Below are positions 1 to 5,144 of a stretch of DNA of 5,144 bases, one piece after another. Under the pieces are notes generated by a model. It was not told where the DNA came from. It saw only the letters and a program-made list of their open reading frames with translations, and searched no databases. The DNA is taken from NCBI GenBank assembly GCA_028706585.1, contig JAQTVX010000172.1:1-5144 (forward strand), written 5' to 3'. The DNA comes from Candidatus Krumholzibacteriia bacterium (GTDB lineage Bacteria; Krumholzibacteriota; Krumholzibacteriia; Krumholzibacteriales; Krumholzibacteriaceae). A program made the position numbers and the translations under genes. The first letter of the stretch is position 1. Every line of letters starts with the position of its first letter.

Positions 1-328
1 GTTGCGGGAGGCGCTCTTCGAGATCGCGAACAAGAGGCTCGGCTGCGCCGGCATCACCGACCGGGAAGGGCGGCTCGCCGGTATCATCACGGACGGCGAC
101 CTCAAGCGCATTCTCATAAAGAATCCCTCGGCGCTCGAGATGAAGGTCTCGACTCTCATGACGGCGGGCCCGCGCACAACCCGCGCCGCGGATCTGGCGG
201 TCGACGCCCTCGCTCAGATGGAGATGGATCCGCGCGGCCCCGTGACTCAGCTCTTCGTCACGGACGAGGGGGCCCGCCCCGTCGGGATCATCCACATCCA
301 CGACATCATCAGAGAAGGGCTGCGGTAG
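1..328 (+). CDS. kdsD: Arabinose-5-phosphate isomerase (KdsD/KpsF/GutQ family), C-terminal CBS domains, 5' end outside window
   Basis: Partial gene: reading is open from the left edge (first full codon at base 2) and stops with TAG at 326-328, giving 108 visible residues. What is seen is the tandem CBS module: RLGCAGITDREGRLAGIITDGDLKR (in two pieces, RLGCAGITD and GIITDGDLKR, residues about 12-36) is the end of CBS1, and TQLFVTDEGARPVGIIHIHD (about 82-102) is the end of CBS2. The GIITDGDL and PVGIIHIHD signatures are typical of KdsD/KpsF/GutQ proteins. Family members carry an N-terminal SIS domain, here off the window, and interconvert ribulose-5-phosphate and arabinose-5-phosphate, the first step of Kdo synthesis for LPS, in the cytoplasm. 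The TTG at base 2 is an internal leucine, not a start. The LPS genes downstream support the kdsD role over a sugar-catabolic gutQ role. No kdsC follows directly. Confidence 0.9.
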   Translation, partial: LREALFEIANKRLGCAGITDREGRLAGIITDGDLKRILIKNPSALEMKVSTLMTAGPRTTRAADLAVDALAQMEMDPRGPVTQLFVTDEGARPVGIIHIHDIIREGLR

Positions 329-420
329 CCTGCCGCGCGGCCGTTCGCATACCACTTATCTAGAATAATATCAATAAATTAGCCGGTTCGTGCTCCTTCG
401 ATGCCCGAAACGGCGGAAAA
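329..420. other. Intergenic region with AT-rich tract after kdsD
   Basis: No credible gene lies here. The first 20 bases are GC-rich and contain the loop-less palindrome GCCGCGCGGC (332-341). A short hairpin, GGGCT/AGCCT (317-331), overlaps the kdsD stop, but no T-run follows, so I do not call a terminator. Bases 356-381 are strikingly AT-rich (23 of 26 A/T) against a strongly GC-rich background. That could be an UP-like or easily bent segment upstream of the promoter region, but no -35/-10 pair is convincing within it. Confidence 0.5.
382..414. repeat. Imperfect inverted repeat, 9-bp arms
   Basis: GCCGGTTCG (382-390) and CGAAACGGC (406-414) are reverse complements at 8 of 9 positions, separated by 15 bases. 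The next bases are GGAAAACTG, with no T-run, so it is unlikely to be a plus-strand intrinsic terminator. Its centre (about 398) lies some 120 bp upstream of the predicted sigma-54 start point, the usual distance for an enhancer-binding activator site. That role is inference only. Confidence 0.4.
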
Positions 421-490
421 CTGCCCTTGAGTTCCTGATAACTCCTTGGAATTCCTTGTAGTTCCCTATCATTCCCTATTGTTCCTTCTC
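421..490 (+). repeat. Seven tandem 10-bp degenerate direct repeats, consensus RTTCCYT-N3
   Basis: Seven consecutive decamers start at 421, 431, 441, 451, 461, 471 and 481: ctgcccttga, gttcctgata, actccttgga, attccttgta, gttccctatc, attccctatt and gttccttctc. In every unit columns 4-5 are CC and column 6 is a pyrimidine. Columns 1 (purine), 2 (T), 3 (T) and 7 (T) each hold in six of seven. The first copy is the most degenerate. The 10-bp period is close to one DNA turn, so the conserved cores face the same side of the helix. The array ends three bases before the -24 element of the sigma-54 promoter. It looks like a set of phased protein-binding sites; the ligand is unknown. Confidence 0.75.
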
Positions 491-492
491 TT

Positions 493-508
493 TGGCATAA
501 TTGTTGCT
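493..508 (+). promoter_or_regulatory. Predicted sigma-54 (RpoN) promoter
   Basis: The sequence TGGCATAATTGTTGCT fits the sigma-54 consensus TGGCACG-N4-TTGCW: TGGCA at 493-497, TTGC at 504-507, and the key GG (494-495) and GC (506-507) exactly 10 bases apart. The one clear deviation is TA instead of CG after TGGCA. Transcription would start near 518-519, about 70 bases before the preferred lpxL start. The operon it would drive includes rpoN itself. Sigma-54 promoters need an AAA+ enhancer-binding activator, which is not encoded in this window. Confidence 0.72.
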
Positions 509-536
509 TGACAGTTCCGGAACCTTGGATTATAAA
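508..536 (+). promoter_or_regulatory. Predicted sigma-70-type promoter overlapping the sigma-54 site
   Basis: A perfect -35 hexamer TTGACA (508-513) is followed by a 17-base spacer and TATAAA (531-536), a five-of-six match to the -10 consensus. The start point would fall near 543, about 46 bases before the GTG at 589. The -35 begins on the last base of the sigma-54 -12 element, so the two polymerase forms should compete for the same DNA. Its presence also argues against TTG 508 being the lpxL start codon. Confidence 0.78.
514..523. promoter_or_regulatory. Perfect palindrome GTTCCGGAAC in the promoter spacer
   Basis: GTTCCGGAAC is a perfect 10-bp palindrome lying between the -35 and -10 hexamers and spanning the predicted sigma-54 start point. 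Its half-site GTTCC is identical to the start of three units of the upstream decamer array (431, 461, 481), so the same protein might bind both. An operator that blocks or switches between the two promoters is possible. This is inference from position and sequence only. Confidence 0.4.
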
Positions 537-588
537 AGTAGTTGTGACGCCTTTTGGAGAGAGCAGGGCTTCGGAAGAATGGCACGGG

Positions 589-1548
589 GTGAAGAAAAGG
601 ATACGAAGATGGGCTGCCCTTCTTCTCGTGAGATCGTTCATTTTCTGGACGAGGGTTCTGCCCCGGCGCATGGGGTTGAAGCTGTTCGCGCATCTCGGGG
701 GCGTGGCCTTCGCGCTCTATCGGAAGGACCGGGAACGTGCGTTGCGGAATCTGGCGCTGGCGTTTCCGCAGAGCGATCCGATGATCCATGCGGCGATGGC
801 GAAGGGATGCTTCAGGGCGCTCGGTCGCAATGCGTTCGACGCGCTGAGGCTCTCGTATCTGTCCAAGGAGAGGATTCTCGCTCTGTGCACCGTCGAAGGA
901 GAGGATCATCTCCGGAAGGCTCGCGACGCGGGGCGGGGAGTAATCGCCCTCACTGGGCATATCGGGTGCTGGGAGCTGTTGGCCGCCTATTTCTCGTGCA
1001 AGGGATACAAGGTGAGCGTTATATATAGGGACATAAAAGACAAGAAGCTCGATTCCCTTCTCGTGGGCGTGCGGCGCCGTCATGGCATCGCCTCGATCCC
1101 GAGAGGGGCGAGCGCGGTGTCGGCGTTCAAGGTGCTCAAGCGGGGCGAGATCCTGGCGCTGCTCATCGATCAGGATATAGACGTCGACGGGATCTTTGTG
1201 CCGTTCTTCGGCGTTCCGGCCCATACGCCTCGCGGCGCGGCGGCCTTTGCCCTCAGAAGCGGGGCTCCGATAGTGCCGCTCGCGATTCATATGCAGCCGG
1301 GCGGGAACCACCACATCACGGTGCTTCCAGCGCTGGAGGCGCCGCCGGAGAGCCTCGGTGAGAACGAACGTATCGACGAGCTCACGAAGCGCTGCGCGCT
1401 GGCCGTCGAGAAGCTCGTGAGAATCTATCCGCAGCAATGGGTCTGGTTCCATGACCGGTGGAGAAAATGGCTCGGTGATGGATGCGGCGCCGCAGCGCGG
1501 GAACCGCTTCTCGAACGGGAGTCGAGGGGTGAAGGGTCATGGGTTTGA
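589..1548 (+). CDS. lpxL: LpxL/HtrB-family lipid A secondary acyltransferase
   Basis: A 319-residue protein, normal for the family (about 290-330). It starts MKKRIRRWAALLLVRSFIF: a basic cap and one hydrophobic segment (about 7-24) that would anchor it to the inner-membrane cytoplasmic face. The catalytic H-X4-E/D motif is HIGCWE (H124, E129). Other family blocks are DQD (194-196), FVPFFG (203-208), TPRG (213-216) and YPQQWVWFHDRW (280-291). Members transfer a fatty acyl chain from acyl-ACP to Kdo-lipid A. The exact chain and position (LpxL, LpxM or a relative) cannot be told from sequence, though the kdsD and lpt neighbours support an LPS role. I prefer GTG 589 (GGAAG 11 bases upstream) because an in-frame TTG at 508 is the -35 element of the promoter. 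GTG 544 lacks a ribosome site, and ATG 670 would remove the anchor. The 3' end overlaps lptC by 10 bases. Confidence 0.88.
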   Translation: MKKRIRRWAALLLVRSFIFWTRVLPRRMGLKLFAHLGGVAFALYRKDRERALRNLALAFPQSDPMIHAAMAKGCFRALGRNAFDALRLSYLSKERILALCTVEGEDHLRKARDAGRGVIALTGHIGCWELLAAYFSCKGYKVSVIYRDIKDKKLDSLLVGVRRRHGIASIPRGASAVSAFKVLKRGEILALLIDQDIDVDGIFVPFFGVPAHTPRGAAAFALRSGAPIVPLAIHMQPGGNHHITVLPALEAPPESLGENERIDELTKRCALAVEKLVRIYPQQWVWFHDRWRKWLGDGCGAAAREPLLERESRGEGSWV

Positions 1549-2156
1549 AAAGACCGAACATCATCCTGTACGGCGTGTTTCTCGCTCTGATCCCGGGGCT
1601 CGCGGCGATCGCCGCCTCGTGCCAGGACGGCAGCGGGAACCGCGAATCGATCTCGACGGCTGACGTTCCGGACCAGGAATTCAGCGACTTCACGACATCC
1701 GAGAGCGACTCCGGGCTCGTGCGCTGGGTCCTCAAGGCTCCGGTAGCGCGCGTCTACAACGCGCGGAAGCTGCTCGTGACCGATACACCGCACATAGAGT
1801 TCTTCGACACCGAAGGGATCCTCACATCGGTGCTTACCTCGGACAAGGGCGAGTACAACCAGGTGACGCACGATCTCACGGCGCTCGGGCACGTCTTCAT
1901 CACGAGCCAGGAAGGCTATGTGCTCGAAACGGAAAGCCTCGTTTGGGTCAACGAGCTCGGCGAGATTCATTCGGAGGATTTCGTCAAGTTCACGAGAGGC
2001 AGGGACGTTCTCACGGGCATAGGGCTCCGCGGGGACCCCGAGCTCCGGAACGTCGAGATACGGAGAGACGTCAAGGCCTACCTGCGGGACGAGGATGGAA
2101 TGCTGAAGGAGGAGATCCAGAAGGAGGAGGGCTCGGGGGTGAAGCAGGGTGAGTGA
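1539..2156 (+). CDS. lptC: LPS export ABC transporter periplasmic component LptC, probable lipoprotein or membrane-anchored
   Basis: A 205-residue protein close to the usual LptC length (about 190). The N-terminus has a short basic stretch (MGLKRP), a hydrophobic core (about 8-26) and AASC ending at Cys28, a weak lipobox, so it may be lipidated rather than simply anchored. Residues about 45-180 match the LptC/OstA beta-jellyroll pattern: WVLKAPVARVY, a TSDKGEYN block, LTALGHVFITSQEGYVLETESLVW and a late LTGIGLRGDPELRNVEI block. LptC links the LptB2FG transporter to the periplasmic LptA bridge and hands LPS along it. The charged tail (about 185-205, rich in E and K) is beyond the fold. ATG 1539 has an AGGGG ribosome site (1525-1529) at good spacing. 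The gene overlaps lpxL by 10 bases, suggesting translational coupling. LptA would normally follow but does not. Confidence 0.87.
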   Translation: MGLKRPNIILYGVFLALIPGLAAIAASCQDGSGNRESISTADVPDQEFSDFTTSESDSGLVRWVLKAPVARVYNARKLLVTDTPHIEFFDTEGILTSVLTSDKGEYNQVTHDLTALGHVFITSQEGYVLETESLVWVNELGEIHSEDFVKFTRGRDVLTGIGLRGDPELRNVEIRRDVKAYLRDEDGMLKEEIQKEEGSGVKQGE

Positions 2157-2198
2157 AGCTCAAGGCGCGAGGCGGAGAGACGGAGAAGAGGCCGTTCC

Positions 2199-2203
2199 GG
2201 AGG
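2199..2203 (+). promoter_or_regulatory. Ribosome binding site that decides the lptB start
   Basis: GGAGG at 2199-2203 lies 8 bases before ATG 2212, an ideal Shine-Dalgarno spacing. It favours ATG 2212 over the upstream in-frame GTG 2149, which overlaps lptC by 8 bases and has only a weak site in front. Confidence 0.65.
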
Positions 2204-2211
2204 CCGCCGGC

Positions 2212-2958
2212 ATGACGATCGAGCCGGTTCCCGACGGAAAGGGTCTCTCCTGCGCGGATCTCGTCAAGATCTACGGCAAGCGCCGCGTCGTGAACGAGGT
2301 TTCCATGAAGGTTGCCAAGGGCGAGATTGTGGGGCTCCTGGGGCCGAATGGGGCCGGCAAGACGACCTGTTTCTACATCATGGTCGGGATGATTCGTCCC
2401 GACGGCGGCTCGGTGATGCTCGACGAGACGGACATCACCAAGCTTCCGATGTACAAGCGCGCGCGCAAGGGGATCGGTTACCTTCCCCAGGAGGCCTCCA
2501 TTTTCCGCAGGCTTTCCGTGGAGGACAACCTCATGGCGATTCTCGAGACCGTTCCGATCCCGGACGAGGAACGCAAGCGCAGGCTCGAGTTGCTCCTCGA
2601 GGAGCTCGGGATCGCGCACCTGCGCAAGAGCTACGGCTACCAGCTCTCTGGAGGAGAGCGCCGGAGAGTGGAGATCACGCGGTCGCTCGTCACGGAACCT
2701 TCCTTCATGCTCCGGGATGAGCCTTTCGCGGGGATCGACCCGATCACCGTGCAGGATCTGCAGGGGATCGTGCGGAAGCTCAAGGAACGGGGGCTGGGGG
2801 TTCTCATTACCGATCACAACGTCCGGGAAACGCTCTCGATCACGGATCGCGCCTACATCATGTACGAGGGAAAGATTCTGAGATCGGGGACGGCCGACCA
2901 GCTGGCCAACGACCCTGACATTCGTGAAATATACCTGGGTGAAGCGTTTCGACTCTAA
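2212..2958 (+). CDS. lptB: LPS export ABC transporter ATP-binding protein LptB
   Basis: A 248-residue ABC ATPase from ATG 2212 (E. coli LptB is 241); GTG 2149 would add 21 low-complexity residues. All nucleotide-binding motifs are visible: Walker A GPNGAGKT (44-51), Q-loop YLPQEASIFRRLS (Q93), signature LSGGE (145-149), Walker B ending D169-E170 followed by PFAGIDP, and switch H202 in LITDHNVRET. YLPQEASIFRRLSV, the LSGGERRRVEI block and the terminal YLGEAFRL are LptB hallmarks and separate it from other ABC ATPases such as LivF/LivG. As a dimer with LptF/LptG it powers extraction of LPS from the inner membrane. LptF and LptG are not in the window. Oddity: the Walker B strand reads FMLRDE, with Arg168 where LptB has a hydrophobic residue (FILLDE in E. 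coli). The codon is CGG, one base from CTG. Confidence 0.95.
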   Translation: MTIEPVPDGKGLSCADLVKIYGKRRVVNEVSMKVAKGEIVGLLGPNGAGKTTCFYIMVGMIRPDGGSVMLDETDITKLPMYKRARKGIGYLPQEASIFRRLSVEDNLMAILETVPIPDEERKRRLELLLEELGIAHLRKSYGYQLSGGERRRVEITRSLVTEPSFMLRDEPFAGIDPITVQDLQGIVRKLKERGLGVLITDHNVRETLSITDRAYIMYEGKILRSGTADQLANDPDIREIYLGEAFRL

Positions 2959-2980
2959 ATAAGAACAGGATGGCACGCTC

Positions 2981-4438
2981 GTGGACATGAAAATCGGACT
3001 CCACATCGGGCTCCAGCAGCGCCTCGTTATGACGCCGAAGCTCCAGCAGGCGCTCAAGCTCCTGCAGATGCCGACCCTCGAGCTTCAGCAGGTGCTGAAG
3101 CAGGAGGTTCTCCAGAATCCGCTCCTCGAGGAAGTCGACGACGCGGATACGGATTCGGACGAGGAGGAACGGACGGAGGCGGAGGAGCCGGCCGAGACGA
3201 AGACCGAGGAGCAGCAAGCCAAATCCGAAGAGGCCGGGGAGGAGAGCCTGGAGGCGAAGAAAGAACGCCTCGAGGTAGACGATTACTTCGAGTCGAGCTT
3301 CGGATCGGGGGACGGGTTCGCGAACGAGGAGAATCGCGAGGACTTTGTCGAGCGGGTGCCCGTTGCGAAGCAGAGCTTCTCCGAGTACCTCATGAGCCAG
3401 CTCAGGCTCATCACGGAGGATGAGAAAACGCTCGAGATCGGCGAGTACATTATCGGGAGCCTCGACGATTCGGGCTACCTCACAGCGGGCCTCAAGGAGG
3501 TCGCCGACACATGCCGTGCCACGGAGGAGGACGTTGAAAAGGTCCTCAAGATCATCCAGACCTTCGATCCGGTCGGCGTCGGCGCGCGCGACCTCAAGGA
3601 GTGCCTCCTCATCCAGATCGAGGCGAAGGGTATGGGGGACACTCTCGCCGCGCGCATCATCCGAGATCATTTCGAGGAGTTCAAGCAGAAGAAGTACCTC
3701 GACCTGAGCAAGGCGCTCAAGGTGCCGATGAAGGAGATTCAGGAGCAGTCGCACGTCATCGGCAACCTGAATCCGAAGCCCGGCCTGGACATAATCGCCG
3801 ACGAGCCGAAGTACGTGATACCGGATCTCGTCGTCGACCTGGTATCCGACCGCTACATCATTTCTCTGAACGATCGCAACGTTCCGCGCCTCAGGATCAG
3901 CCAGTCGTACCGGGACGAGCTTCAGCAGAACGTCGAGCTCGATACCGAGGCCAAGGATTTCATCCAGAGCCGTCTCAAGAACGCCAAGTGGCTCATCCAG
4001 ACGATCGAGCAGCGGCGGCGCACGATGATCAAGGTGATGGAGGCGATCGTCGAGGAGCAGCGCGAGTTCTTCGAGAAGGGCGCCGCGTATCTCAGACCGC
4101 TCACCCTTCAGCAGGTCGCCAGCAAGATCAACATGCACGAATCCACGGTGAGCCGCGTAACGACGAACAAGTACGTCCAGACGCCCCGCGGCGTTTATGA
4201 GCTCAAGTACTTCTTCAGCTCGAGCCTCAGCACCGAGGACGGCGACGAGGTCTCGGCGAAGAGCGCCAAGATGAAGATCAAGGGCATCATAGCCAAGGAG
4301 GACACTCGAAGGCCCTTGAGCGATCAGAAGATTGCGGATATACTAAAGAAGGATGGACTCATTATCGCGCGCAGGACGGTGGCCAAGTATCGGGAGCAGC
4401 TCGGGATATTGCCGGCCCGTCACAGAAAGCAATATTGA
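2981..4438 (+). CDS. rpoN: RNA polymerase sigma-54 factor RpoN
   Basis: A 485-residue protein, full length for the family (E. coli 477). Region I (about 4-49) is the glutamine/leucine-rich activator-responsive segment, with LVMTPKLQQALKLLQMPTLE split at residues 15-34. Region II (about 50-124) is unstructured and very acidic. The core-binding region (about 130-320) contains SLDDSGYLT and FDPVGVGARDLKECL. The DNA-binding part has LTLQQVASKINMHESTVSRV (helix-turn-helix, about 374-393), then TNKYVQTPRGVYELKYFF. The RpoN box ARRTVAKYRE (463-472) reads the -24 element. Sigma-54 directs core polymerase to GG/GC promoters and needs AAA+ activators. GTG 2981 has AGGA 10 bases upstream; an in-frame ATG at 2987 is possible but is spaced less well. 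It follows lptB by 22 bases with no promoter or terminator between, so it is probably co-transcribed from the promoter near 493-536. Confidence 0.97.
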   Translation: MDMKIGLHIGLQQRLVMTPKLQQALKLLQMPTLELQQVLKQEVLQNPLLEEVDDADTDSDEEERTEAEEPAETKTEEQQAKSEEAGEESLEAKKERLEVDDYFESSFGSGDGFANEENREDFVERVPVAKQSFSEYLMSQLRLITEDEKTLEIGEYIIGSLDDSGYLTAGLKEVADTCRATEEDVEKVLKIIQTFDPVGVGARDLKECLLIQIEAKGMGDTLAARIIRDHFEEFKQKKYLDLSKALKVPMKEIQEQSHVIGNLNPKPGLDIIADEPKYVIPDLVVDLVSDRYIISLNDRNVPRLRISQSYRDELQQNVELDTEAKDFIQSRLKNAKWLIQTIEQRRRTMIKVMEAIVEEQREFFEKGAAYLRPLTLQQVASKINMHESTVSRVTTNKYVQTPRGVYELKYFFSSSLSTEDGDEVSAKSAKMKIKGIIAKEDTRRPLSDQKIADILKKDGLIIARRTVAKYREQLGILPARHRKQY

Positions 4439-4465
4439 CATAACCTATTGCAGGGTTATCGATAA
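4435..4465. promoter_or_regulatory. rpoN-lipA junction with TTGACA, inverted repeat and palindrome
   Basis: The 30-base gap between rpoN and lipA holds several signals. A perfect TTGACA (4435-4440) overlaps the rpoN stop. ATAACC (4440-4445) and GGTTAT (4454-4459) form a 6-bp inverted repeat with an 8-base loop. TTATCGATAA (4456-4465) is a perfect palindrome. The stem takes in part of AGGG (4452-4455), the only weak ribosome site before lipA. There is no T-run, so it is not a typical terminator. An operator, or a hairpin that limits lipA translation, is possible. No well-spaced -10 follows: GATAAT is 20 bases from TTGACA, and TATCGA is 16 bases away but a poor match. Confidence 0.35.
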
Positions 4466-4468
4466 TAC

Positions 4469-5144
4469 ATGACAGCATCGACAAAGGCACGTCGATCCGC
4501 AAGCCTTCCGGCCTGGCTGCAGCGCAGGATTCCGCTCTTGGGCGAATGCGGCCCGGTGGAGAGCATCGTCCGCAGCAATAATCTTCATACCGTGTGCCGC
4601 GAGGCGCTTTGTCCGAACAGGGCTGAGTGCTATTCGCGGGGGAAAGCCACTTTCCTGATTCTCGGCGACGTCTGCACGCGGGGTTGCGGTTTCTGCTCGG
4701 TCCTGCGGGGCGCGCCGAAACCGCCCGACCCCGGTGAACCGCAGCGCGTCGCAAAGGCCGCCGAGGAGATGGCTCTCACGAACGTGATCGTGACCTCCGT
4801 CACGCGCGACGACCTTCCCGACGGAGGCGCCGGCATATTCGCTGAAACCGTGCGGTCTCTCAAGCGGCTGGCGAAGTCGCCCGTGGTCGAGGTCCTCGTT
4901 CCCGATTTCGGCGGCAGCGTGGAATCGATCGCAGCCGTGCTGGACGCCGGACCGGATATCTTCTCGCACAATGTTGAAACCGTCCGGCGTCTCTACGACA
5001 AGGTGCGCAGGGGCGCCGATTACGACAGGTCTCTTTTCGTGCTTTCGGAGGCGAAACGGATTCGCGGGGAGGTGATCACGAAATCGTCGCTGATTCTCGG
5101 AATGGGAGAGACGGCCGGTGAGGTGCTGGGAGCTTTCCGGGATC
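4469..5144 (+). CDS. lipA: Lipoyl synthase LipA, 3' end outside window
   Basis: The reading frame is open from ATG 4469 to the right edge, giving 225 residues of a protein usually near 290-320. Both iron-sulfur cluster motifs are complete. The auxiliary cluster is C43-X4-C48-X5-C54 in HTVCREALCPNRAEC. The radical-SAM cluster is C69-X3-C73-X2-C76 in CTRGCGFC. Further family blocks are VTSVTRDDLPDGGA, VEVLVPDFGG, FSHNVETVRRLYDKVRRGADY and TKSSLILGMGE. LipA inserts two sulfur atoms into octanoyl groups on lipoyl domains of enzymes such as pyruvate dehydrogenase or the glycine cleavage H protein, in the cytoplasm. The conserved C-terminal serine region is off the window. ATG 4469 is the first possible start after the in-frame stop at 4463-4465. 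The ribosome site is weak (AGGG, 13 bases away). It follows rpoN by 30 bases in the same direction. Confidence 0.95.
   Translation, partial: MTASTKARRSASLPAWLQRRIPLLGECGPVESIVRSNNLHTVCREALCPNRAECYSRGKATFLILGDVCTRGCGFCSVLRGAPKPPDPGEPQRVAKAAEEMALTNVIVTSVTRDDLPDGGAGIFAETVRSLKRLAKSPVVEVLVPDFGGSVESIAAVLDAGPDIFSHNVETVRRLYDKVRRGADYDRSLFVLSEAKRIRGEVITKSSLILGMGETAGEVLGAFRD

Noticed and set aside
332..341. GCCGCGCGGC palindrome as a kdsD terminator
   Set aside because: It has no loop and no following T-run, so it cannot form a normal intrinsic terminator.
421..490. The decamer array as a CRISPR array
   Set aside because: Units are 10 bp with no spacers and are degenerate; CRISPR repeats are longer, nearly identical and separated by unique spacers.
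469..1452. 327-residue open frame on the minus strand opposite lpxL
   Set aside because: Low-complexity composition rich in Arg, His and Pro, no recognisable motifs, and it runs through the predicted promoter. The plus-strand acyltransferase explains the region.
2971..2986. TGGCACG at 2971-2977 just before rpoN, resembling a sigma-54 -24 element
   Set aside because: The matching -12 position (2984-2985) reads GA, not GC, and no TTGC is present. The -24 half alone is not enough.
2858..4138. 426-residue open frame on the minus strand opposite rpoN
   Set aside because: It is the mirror of a GC-rich, Glu/Leu/Lys-rich gene. The protein is a leucine/arginine-rich run with no domain pattern, and the plus strand is an unmistakable full-length sigma-54.
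4435..4466. Standard sigma-70 promoter for lipA using TTGACA and GATAAT
   Set aside because: The spacer is 20 bp, and the start would fall a few bases inside the lipA coding region, after its ATG.

Overview
The window carries a compact, entirely plus-strand stretch of cell-envelope and regulatory genes from a GC-rich Gram-negative (LPS-making) bacterium. The order is 3' end of kdsD (Kdo pathway) – about 260 bp regulatory gap – lpxL-like acyltransferase – lptC – lptB – rpoN (sigma-54) – 5' end of lipA (lipoyl synthase). The lptC-lptB-rpoN order, with kdsD nearby, is the familiar LPS-export/sigma-54 neighbourhood of Gram-negative bacteria. Three things differ from the proteobacterial version: an lpxL-type gene sits where kdsC would be, no lptA lies between lptC and lptB, and lipA replaces hpf/ptsN/rapZ after rpoN. 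High GC, GTG starts and the mixed order suggest a lineage outside the well-studied Proteobacteria. A GC-rich FCB-type or candidate-phylum bacterium is possible, but that is a guess and the sequence does not settle it.

Region by region: 1-328 is the CBS-domain C-terminus of arabinose-5-phosphate isomerase. The gap 329-588 has no gene but is dense in signals. It holds an AT-rich tract (about 356-381), an imperfect inverted repeat (382-414), seven tandem 10-bp units of consensus RTTCCYT-N3 (421-490), a sigma-54 promoter with exact GG-N10-GC geometry (493-508), and an overlapping near-perfect sigma-70 promoter (508-536). A GTTCCGGAAC palindrome (514-523) lies in the sigma-70 spacer. From 589 to the right edge five genes run head to tail with overlaps or gaps of no more than about 55 bp, so they probably form one operon.

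Functionally, KdsD supplies the precursor of Kdo, the LpxL-like enzyme adds a secondary acyl chain to lipid A, and LptC and LptB are parts of the machine that moves finished LPS to the outer membrane. RpoN is a transcription factor encoded in the same unit. LipA is a radical-SAM enzyme for lipoate synthesis.

The most notable inference is regulatory: an operon containing rpoN appears to start at a sigma-54 promoter fused to a sigma-70 promoter, preceded by a helically phased 10-bp repeat array that I cannot assign to any known regulator. If real, sigma-54 would control its own synthesis together with LPS assembly. A second oddity is an arginine in the Walker B strand of LptB.
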